Source of the DNA: Halonotius sp046719765
GTDB taxonomy: Archaea > Halobacteriota > Halobacteria > Halobacteriales > Haloferacaceae
Length of the DNA: 64,000 nucleotides
Reading direction: 5' to 3'
Assembly: GCF_046719765.1 (NCBI RefSeq)
Contig: NZ_JABEBY010000001.1
Span: 155,289 to 219,288 of the forward strand
Shown: in pieces, positions 58,716 to 64,000 of the stretch
Position numbering within the stretch: the first letter of the stretch is position 1
How the letters are laid out: each line of letters begins with the position of its first letter
Position numbers and translations under genes: made by a program
Notes under the pieces: model-generated
Database searches by the model: none
What the model was told of the DNA's origin: nothing
Seen by the model: the letters and a program-made list of their open reading frames with translations, nothing else

Positions 58716-59393
58716 TCAGCGACGGGGACGCCTTACCGTACCACTGTTTCGTATGAACAGCGACGCAAAGAGCGATCTGGTAGAGTTCTCGAAGGGGTCG
58801 CCGGCAACGTACTCGAAGTTCCAGAGCCCGACCCGCTCTTGCTGTGCGGTGGCTTCGGTCGTCGCAAAGGCGTCTCGAAGCCGAAACTCACTCGCATAGA
58901 GCCGCGCGTAGCCGTCTGACAGCAACAGCGAGTTGAAATTTTCGCCGTCAACGTAGATGTAGGCCAACAGCCGGCCGTAGCCGCCACGCCGATCCGACTC
59001 GGGGTCGACAACGAGTCGAACCTGCTTGCCTGCGAGTTTTCGCTCGGCGAACTCGGTTGCGTTCGTCCCCCACGACATGAGATGGTCTCGCCCAGCCTCA
59101 GTATCAGGAATCCCCTCGAACTCCCCCGGCGAGACCGTGTTTGGTGGCGTCTCCGGCGTGTCGACACCGAGGAGTCGAACGGTTTCAGCGGTGCCGTTTG
59201 CGTACCGGATCTCAACGGTGTCGCCGTCGATGACGCGGGTGACCGTAACGTTCCACGACGGCCCCTCGGCGGTCACAACAGGCTCGGTCGTCGGCTCGGC
59301 ATCCGGCGTCGGCAGCGGGGCGACCCCGCTACAGCCGGCGACGGCGACGACAGCAAGAACGGCGAGCACTGCAGTTTGTCCACGACGCTGCAT
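58716..59393 (-). CDS. Exported thermonuclease-family (SNase-like) nuclease
   Basis: A 225-residue lipoprotein nuclease. Signal: TAVLAVLAVVAVAGC (Sec-type lipobox). The staphylococcal nuclease OB fold follows: TVTRVIDGDTVEIRYANGTA, ETVRLLGVDTPETPP (first Arg and Asp), TNATEFAERKLAGKQVRL (Glu), ESDRRGGYGRLLAYIYVDG (second Arg). It should degrade nucleic acids outside the cell, for nutrient or competition. Start at 59393; the 49-codon extension upstream overlaps the next gene and lacks a signal. Same operon as TlpA and CcdA. Confidence 0.9.
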   Translation of the reverse strand: MQRRGQTAVLAVLAVVAVAGCSGVAPLPTPDAEPTTEPVVTAEGPSWNVTVTRVIDGDTVEIRYANGTAETVRLLGVDTPETPPNTVSPGEFEGIPDTEAGRDHLMSWGTNATEFAERKLAGKQVRLVVDPESDRRGGYGRLLAYIYVDGENFNSLLLSDGYARLYASEFRLRDAFATTEATAQQERVGLWNFEYVAGDPFENSTRSLFASLFIRNSGTVRRPRR

Positions 59394-59436
59394 GCCGATC
59401 TCTTGGACAGGGGCGTCAAGAAACGGTTGGGTTGCG

Positions 59437-59652
59437 TTACTCCCGACCAAGCAGAAAGTACAGCACGATCCCAAGCAGCGGGGCGAGGAAGACGACGATC
59501 GCCCACAGGAACGCCGGCTGCTCGCTGTTGTCGGTGGCATCGGCGTACGTCCAGACGATCAAGGCGAACTGGACGACCAGCGTCAGGACTGCAAACACCA
59601 TGATAAAGAAGGTTGCTGGCCCGGGGACAGCCAGGACGATGGCGGGCAACAT
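59437..59652 (-). CDS. Small membrane protein with PLD nuclease N-terminal (PLDc_N) domain
   Basis: A 71-residue protein with two helices: TFFIMVFAVLTLVVQFALIV and AFLWAIVVFLAPLLGIVLYF, ending LLGRE. This is the PLDc_N hairpin that precedes cardiolipin synthase-like enzymes; here it stands alone, as often in haloarchaea. Membrane targeting or regulation is likely, nothing more is known. It precedes the nuclease gene by 43 bp and probably starts that operon. The larger frame upstream is a shadow of the DUF3179 gene. Confidence 0.82.
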   Translation of the reverse strand: MLPAIVLAVPGPATFFIMVFAVLTLVVQFALIVWTYADATDNSEQPAFLWAIVVFLAPLLGIVLYFLLGRE

Positions 59653-59793
59653 ACGCACACCTGTCGGCGGGAGTCTCAAATCGGTTGTGATTTGACTCCC
59701 GTGCAGCCACAGCGGTAGATTCAACCAGTGGGGGTTTGTGCGGCCGCTGCACACCCGCTCAACGGTTATGTGGCGTTCCGACGGAGGTTCCCT

Positions 59794-60861
59794 GTGACCC
59801 GCCTTACCAGACGCCACCTCCTCGCGACAACCGGGATCGCCGCCCTCGCCGGCTGTAGCAGCGGCGACGACGGCGGCACGACGCTCTCCGGCCCGCTCGA
59901 CCTCCCAACTGCCGACGGGCGGTTGCCGCTGCCGGCCGAGCCGGCCGCACTCCGGGAGGAAGCCCGCTCCGGCGGGCCCGCGAAAGACGGGATCCCCTCC
60001 ATCGACGACCCCGCCTTCATCGATGCCGACGCGGTCGACTTCCTTGATCCGGGTGACCCGGTCTTTGGCGTCGCCCGTGACGGGGTGACGAAAGCCTATC
60101 CGCAGAAGATCCTCGTCTCCCACGAGATCGTCAACGACGACCTCGACGGCACGCCGGTTAGCGTCACCTACTGCCCGCTGACCGGCACCGTCCAGGGGTT
60201 CTACCGTGGCAACACCGAGTTCGGCGTTTCGGGCCGGCTCATCAACGCCAATCTCGTGATGTACGACCGGACGACAGAGGCGTGGTGGCCACAGCTCCTT
60301 GCGACGGCGATCCCCGGGCCGTGGAACGAAAATCCGGAAATCCGCTCGCTGCGGGAGTTCCGCCTCATCTGGACGACGTGGGAACAGTGGCGCGAGCAAC
60401 ACCCGGAGACCCACGTCCTCTCGACGGACACCGGCTACGCGCAGAACTACGGCCGCGATCCATACGGCTCCTACAACCCTCGCGGCGGCTACTACGACAG
60501 CGAGCACCTGCTGTTTCCCGGTCGTGTCGACGACGACCGCTACCATCCCAAACGCGTCGTGATGGGAGCCCGAACGGCCGACGGCGCGGTCGCCTTCCTG
60601 AAGGACGCGCTCCGCGAGAACCGCGTGATGACGGGCGACCTCGGCGAAACGCCGGTTGTGGCGGTCTACGACGACCGCTACGACACCGGCTACCTTTATT
60701 GGAACCCCGACGAGCAGGCGGTCAAAGACGATGACGGCGAGATCGCCATCGACGGCTCGACGTATGCGCCCGACGACCTTCCGCTGTCACGGATTCACAC
60801 CTTCGACGCGATGTGGCTCGCGTGGGTCGGTTACTATCCCGAGACGAACGTCTATGACTAA
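59794..60861 (+). CDS. DUF3179 Tat-exported lipoprotein
   Basis: A 355-residue protein starting with GTG at 59794, six bases after GGAGG (59783-59787). Signal: RLTRRHLLATTGIAALAGC. The DUF3179 domain fills the mature part: GVARDGVTKAYPQKILVSHE, VSVTYCPLTGTVQGFYR (single conserved Cys, CPLTGT), TEAWWPQLLATAIPGP, DTGYAQNYGRDPYGSY. Function of the family is unknown; the invariant Cys and His suggest a metal or thiol site. It overlaps the next gene by eight bases and is divergent from the nuclease/thiol operon. Confidence 0.88.
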   Translation: MTRLTRRHLLATTGIAALAGCSSGDDGGTTLSGPLDLPTADGRLPLPAEPAALREEARSGGPAKDGIPSIDDPAFIDADAVDFLDPGDPVFGVARDGVTKAYPQKILVSHEIVNDDLDGTPVSVTYCPLTGTVQGFYRGNTEFGVSGRLINANLVMYDRTTEAWWPQLLATAIPGPWNENPEIRSLREFRLIWTTWEQWREQHPETHVLSTDTGYAQNYGRDPYGSYNPRGGYYDSEHLLFPGRVDDDRYHPKRVVMGARTADGAVAFLKDALRENRVMTGDLGETPVVAVYDDRYDTGYLYWNPDEQAVKDDDGEIAIDGSTYAPDDLPLSRIHTFDAMWLAWVGYYPETNVYD

Positions 60862-61465
60862 CCTACAGCTCGCCGCGGTCGGCGACGCGCTCGCCCGGAC
60901 GCGCACAGCCACGGCGATGGTGCTTCGCCGCCGGGATGGACAACTCGTCTTCGCCGCCGTGAGTGCCGCGTATCTCCTCGTGTATCTGTGGGCCATCGGC
61001 CATCTCGCCGCCGGGTTGGGCGGGTTCGGCGTCACCATCGTCGACGACCCGCTGTCGACACTGCTGCAGTCCGACGGCACGGTCTCCTTTCGGCCGGTCG
61101 CCAGCGTCGTACTCGGCCCGGTCACCTATCTGGCCTCGCTGAACACGCTGCTTGGTGGCGCGGTCGCCGCACTTGTCGGACTAAATCTCGCACTCAGTTA
61201 TTTGGCATGGCGACAGCCCGCCACCTGCGGGATCGGCCAGTCCTCCTCCGGGTTGGTTGCCGGGATTCCGGCGTTGCTCTCGGGGACGGCCTGCTGTGGC
61301 CCGGTCGTGTTGATCGCCGTCGGGATACAGGCATCCAGTGCGCTGTTGACCGCGTTTCAGTTCCTGCTTCCGGCGGCCGTGCTCATGCTTTTCGGAAGTC
61401 TGCTACTGGTCGGCCGACGGATCACTGTTGGGTCGGCGAAACATCCATCAGCCGGTGGGGAGTAG
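60854..61465 (+). CDS. Membrane protein with CCGP motif, coupled to DUF3179
   Basis: A 203-residue membrane protein with five to six helices. The last two flank LLSGTACCGPVVLIAVGIQA, a Cys-Cys pair inside or at the edge of a helix, like the CC sites of MerT-type metal carriers. Two longer helices near the N-terminus (LVFAAVSAAYLLVYLWAIGH, SFRPVASVVLGPVTYLASL). I do not know the family; homologues beside DUF3179 would indicate a two-part surface system. Start ATG overlaps the DUF3179 stop by eight bases. Confidence 0.82.
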   Translation: MTNLQLAAVGDALARTRTATAMVLRRRDGQLVFAAVSAAYLLVYLWAIGHLAAGLGGFGVTIVDDPLSTLLQSDGTVSFRPVASVVLGPVTYLASLNTLLGGAVAALVGLNLALSYLAWRQPATCGIGQSSSGLVAGIPALLSGTACCGPVVLIAVGIQASSALLTAFQFLLPAAVLMLFGSLLLVGRRITVGSAKHPSAGGE

Positions 61466-61488
61466 CCGTACCAACACCCGAAGCGACA

Positions 61489-62115
61489 ATGAGCGACATC
61501 TCCTACTGCGATGATCACGGCTATTTTGATACCGCGACGTGCCCCACCTGCGGCGCGGCCGGAACCCACATCCTCGATGGCTCGACCCGGCGACAGGTGT
61601 CAAAATTCCTCAGCGGCGCGTTGCGGCACTTCCCCGAGGATGCCGGGCTCGACCTCGACGACGGCGGCTGGACTACCCTCGATAGTGTCGTCGATCGCAC
61701 AAGCGAGAAGTACGGCATCGACCGCGAGGCGGTCATCGGGATCATCCGAACCGATCCGAAAGGCCGCTTCGAGGTCGACGACGACCGGGTACGGGCCGCC
61801 TACGGCCACTCGGTCGCGGTCGATCTCGACTCAGGTGGGACGCCGGTGCCCGACACGCTGTATCACGGCACCTCGCCGGACGCGTTGCCGTCGATCCGTG
61901 AGGAGGGCCTCAAACCGATGAGCCGGCAGTCCGTCCACCTCAGCGAGTCGGTCGACGACGCGAAGCAGGTCGGCAGCCGTCACGCGGCCGAGCCGGTGAT
62001 TCTGCGGGTCGATGCGGCGGCAATGGGCGACGACGGCCACACGATTACGAAGCGCGGCAAAAGCGTGTATACGACCGATCGCGTGCCGCCGGCGTATCTG
62101 ACCGAAGCCGGCTGA
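61489..62115 (+). CDS. kptA: RNA 2'-phosphotransferase (Tpt1/KptA) with N-terminal zinc ribbon
   Basis: A 208-residue enzyme. N-terminal CDDHGYFDTATCPTCG (residues 7-22) is probably a zinc ribbon seen in archaeal KptA. The Tpt1 core has SKFLSGALRHFPEDAGLDLD (catalytic Arg-His), LYHGTSPDALPSIREEGLKP (the H-G-T NAD site) and VHLSESVDDAKQVGSRH. It removes 2'-phosphates from RNA using NAD+, leaving ADP-ribose cyclic phosphate; in archaea the physiological substrate is uncertain because their tRNA splicing leaves no such phosphate. The start ATG at 61489 follows the membrane gene by 23 bp. Confidence 0.92.
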   Translation: MSDISYCDDHGYFDTATCPTCGAAGTHILDGSTRRQVSKFLSGALRHFPEDAGLDLDDGGWTTLDSVVDRTSEKYGIDREAVIGIIRTDPKGRFEVDDDRVRAAYGHSVAVDLDSGGTPVPDTLYHGTSPDALPSIREEGLKPMSRQSVHLSESVDDAKQVGSRHAAEPVILRVDAAAMGDDGHTITKRGKSVYTTDRVPPAYLTEAG

Positions 62116-62171
62116 TCTTTCCGTTCAGCCGCGTCGGAACTCGCGCGAACTCACGCCGTTCGTTCGCTGAC

Positions 62172-62208
62172 TTTAGATATTCCTTCGTTCCACTCAGTCG
62201 TGTCTAAA
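62172..62208. repeat. Hairpin C1 between kptA and purNH
   Basis: Arms TTTAGATA (62172-62179) and TGTCTAAA (62201-62208) pair over eight positions with one G-T wobble. The loop carries CCTTCGTTCCACTCAGTCG. It is the first of two related hairpins, period 69 bp. Confidence 0.6.
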
Positions 62209-62239
62209 ATAGCGTGAACTCGTTTCACTCGTTCACTGA

Positions 62240-62278
62240 CTTCCGCAACGCCTTCGCTTCGCTCAGTCGTGGCGGAAG
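62240..62278. repeat. Hairpin C2 at the 3' end of purNH
   Basis: Arms CTTCCGCAACG (62240-62250) and CGTGGCGGAAG (62268-62278) pair at 10 of 11 positions; the right arm contains the last codons of purNH (...CFRHD). The loop CCTTCGCTTCGCTCAGT is close to that of C1. It could terminate purNH and kptA transcripts. Confidence 0.65.
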
Positions 62279-63846
62279 CACCGCATCCCGGTGAAGACCA
62301 TCGCCATCCCGTGGTCGTCGGCGGCGTCGATCACATCCTCGTCGTTGACGGAGCCACCGGGCTGGATCACCGCCTCGATCCCGGCCTCGGCGGCGGCGTC
62401 GATCCCGTCCGGGAACGGGAAGAACGCGTCGGAGGCCATGACAGCCCCCTCAGCCGTTTTCCCTTCCGCGTCGCGCTCGGCCTTCTTCGCGGCGAGTTCG
62501 ACAGCGTCAACGCGGGAGACCTGGCCGACACCGAGGCCAACTGTTTCGGTGCCGGTGGCGAAGGCGATCCCGTTTGATTTGACGTGTTTGAGCGTTTGCC
62601 ACGCGAACGACATCGTTTCGAGTTCGTCGTCAGTCGGTTCGCGTTCGGTGACGACCTCGAACTCCTCGGGGTCGGGCGACGCAAGGTCGCGCTCTTGGAC
62701 GAGCCGCCCACCGACGATCGGCTTCTCGGTCATCGTCTCCGTGATCTCGCCGAGTTCGCCCACGTCGAGGATTCGGAGGTTGTCTTTCTCGGTCAGCACG
62801 TCGAGGGCGGCCTCGGTGTAGCCGGGCGCGATGACGACCTCTTTGAAGGAGTCGACGACCTGCTCGGCGGTTTCGGCGTCACACTCGCGGTTGAGCGCGA
62901 CGACGCCGCCGAACGCGCTCTTGGGATCGGTTCGCAGGGCTTTGTCGTAGGCGTCGGCCAGCGAGTCCGCAACGGCACAGCCGGCGGGGTTGGTGTGTTT
63001 GATCACGGCGGCGGCGGGCTCGTCGAACTCCTTGATGAGGTTGAGCGCGCCGTCGGCGTCGTTGTAGTTGTTGTACGAGAGCTCCTTCGCGCCCTCGTTG
63101 AGCTGTGGGGCGGAGACGACGTTGGCCTCCTCGCAGGTGCCGTCTGCGTAGACCGCGCCGTCCTGATGTGGGTTTTCGCCGTACCGCAAGGTGTCGGCGA
63201 GGTCGTCGGCGACGAGTCGGCGCTGTGGGAAGTCGCCGCCGGTGTCGCCCTCGATTTCGACCGTCTCGGCGGCGTGGTCGACGGTGACGCGATCCTCCGC
63301 GAACCACCGGATAGCTCGCGGATAGGCCGTGAACTCGCCGTCGTAGAGGACGCGGTCTTTGAGATCATCGACATCGTCGCCCTCGTAGACTGGGACAGCC
63401 TCCTGGGTGACGATTGGCCCGGCGTCGACTTCCTTGGTGACGACGTGAACGGTACAGCCGGTCATTCGCACGCCGGCGTCAAGCACCTGCTCGTGAGCGT
63501 CCATGCCGGGGAACGCCGGCAGCAACGAGGGGTGGACGTTGAGCGTCGTCGGCGCGTTGTCGATGAACTCGTCGGTGAGCACCCGCATGTAGCCGTCGAG
63601 ACAGACGAGATCAAAGTCGTACCCCTCCAGTGTCTCAAGGATGCGTTGCTCGTGTGATTCACGGGATTCGTCGTCCTCGCGGGTGACGACCTCGGTCGGA
63701 ACCCCGCGTTCGGCGGCTCCCTCGACGACTGGCGCGCCGTCTTCGTTCGTCAGGACGATAGCCAGCTCCGCGCCGCCCGGCGCGCGGTCGGCGATATGCA
63801 GCAGATTTCGGCCGCGATTGCTCGCTACACCGGCGATTTTCACCAT
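62263..63846 (-). CDS. purNH: PurN-PurH fusion: GAR/formyltransferase domain plus AICAR transformylase domain
   Basis: A 527-residue purine enzyme. Residues 1-190 are a PurN-type formyltransferase (MVKIAGVASNRGRNLLHIAD; NVHPSLLPAFPGMDAHEQVL; DAGPIVTQEAVPVYEGDDV). Residues about 210-527 are the PurH transformylase half (LRYGENPHQDGAVY; SYNNYNDADGALNLI; AVIKHTNPAGCAVA; SDAFFPFPDGID; MRCFRHD at the end). The IMP cyclohydrolase (MGS-like) domain of bacterial PurH is absent and replaced by PurN, as in other haloarchaea that use PurO for cyclisation. Start at 63846. Confidence 0.93.
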   Translation of the reverse strand: MVKIAGVASNRGRNLLHIADRAPGGAELAIVLTNEDGAPVVEGAAERGVPTEVVTREDDESRESHEQRILETLEGYDFDLVCLDGYMRVLTDEFIDNAPTTLNVHPSLLPAFPGMDAHEQVLDAGVRMTGCTVHVVTKEVDAGPIVTQEAVPVYEGDDVDDLKDRVLYDGEFTAYPRAIRWFAEDRVTVDHAAETVEIEGDTGGDFPQRRLVADDLADTLRYGENPHQDGAVYADGTCEEANVVSAPQLNEGAKELSYNNYNDADGALNLIKEFDEPAAAVIKHTNPAGCAVADSLADAYDKALRTDPKSAFGGVVALNRECDAETAEQVVDSFKEVVIAPGYTEAALDVLTEKDNLRILDVGELGEITETMTEKPIVGGRLVQERDLASPDPEEFEVVTEREPTDDELETMSFAWQTLKHVKSNGIAFATGTETVGLGVGQVSRVDAVELAAKKAERDAEGKTAEGAVMASDAFFPFPDGIDAAAEAGIEAVIQPGGSVNDEDVIDAADDHGMAMVFTGMRCFRHD

Positions 63847-63926
63847 ACCGGTGGGTGCCCGGGCGACCGAAAAACAGTTGCGGTCGGTCGTAGTCGCTGA
63901 CTCTGCAAGGGATTCACACGGTACGC

Positions 63927-64000
63927 TCATCTGTAGAAGTCGGTACTCAAGATTTTCTCGAACCAGCGATCAGTGTTGAGTGTGAGGCTGAGGAAGTTCA
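63927..64000 (-). CDS. C-terminal end of an unidentified gene (3' part only)
   Basis: The frame is open from the window edge to TGA at 63927-63929 and reads NFLSLTLNTDRWFEKILSTD then FYR. It lies 80 bp upstream of purNH on the same strand. Twenty-three residues are not enough to name it; it may also be a chance frame. Confidence 0.4.
   Translation of the reverse strand, partial: NFLSLTLNTDRWFEKILSTDFYR

Noticed and set aside
1..64000. Search for known defence systems (restriction-modification, CBASS, Argonaute, BREX, CRISPR-Cas)
   Set aside because: No gene with such signatures is present; only relics of toxin-antitoxin genes and general nucleases were seen.

Overview
This is haloarchaeal chromosomal DNA. 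Its GC is high, its proteins are very acidic, Tat-dependent lipoproteins are common, promoters are TATA boxes about 25-30 bp upstream of the start codon (leaderless genes), and it carries archaeal markers: PriS, Gins51, RPA/Rpap, CDC48, aIF2-alpha, Nop10, L44e, TFS and CheF. The genus cannot be fixed from the sequence. About 67 protein genes and two tRNA genes are called. I found no complete insertion sequence, prophage or CRISPR array.

Layout. 1-6.4 kb: a broken-off APC permease fused to USP domains, TrkH and an Lhr helicase. 6.4-10.3 kb: the single-strand DNA binding operon rpa-rpap-rpe. 10.4-21.4 kb: small haloarchaeal proteins, a GT4 glycosyltransferase, CheF, amphi-Trp protein, a membrane-anchored HTH protein, lipoproteins, tRNA-Thr, GNAT, DUF5785 and an RND/MMPL exporter. 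21.6-26.8 kb: priS-gins51, then prenyl synthase and squalene/phytoene synthase. 27-32.2 kb: a branched-chain amino acid-type ABC transporter (livHMGF) with its binding protein on the opposite strand. 32.4-38.6 kb: a cation/proton antiporter with TrkA domains, a DUF255 protein, a PIN-domain relic and TFS. 38.7-45.9 kb: DUF5789/5797/5787, Nudix, an S10 paralogue, an M20 peptidase, a predicted manganese exporter and rhomboid. 46-50.7 kb: CDC48, NAD(P)HX epimerase, and a DUF35-thiolase pair. 50.7-53 kb: the translation operon L44e-S27e-aIF2-alpha-Nop10-PAC2. 53.2-54.1 kb: an AT-rich gene-poor island ending at tRNA-Gly. 54.1-64 kb: flavoprotein reductase, methyltransferase, carotenoid oxygenase, a surface thiol/nuclease operon (PLDc_N-SNase-TlpA-CcdA) divergent from DUF3179 plus a membrane protein, KptA, and a PurN-PurH fusion.

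The most unusual signals are non-coding or relic. (1) The AT-rich island before tRNA-Gly holds a 21-bp copy of the tRNA 3' end built into a hairpin. (2) Two tandem hairpins between kptA and purNH have related loops but different self-complementary stems. (3) Four short tandem duplications (period 19-28 bp) sit just 3' of stop codons. (4) There are relics of a VapC-like toxin and a VapB-like antitoxin at two unlinked sites. (5) Two replication proteins, Rpap and Gins51, carry long repeat-grown disordered linkers. A candidate new surface module is DUF3179 plus a CCGP-motif membrane protein beside the CcdA/TlpA operon. None of these is proven to be a new system.
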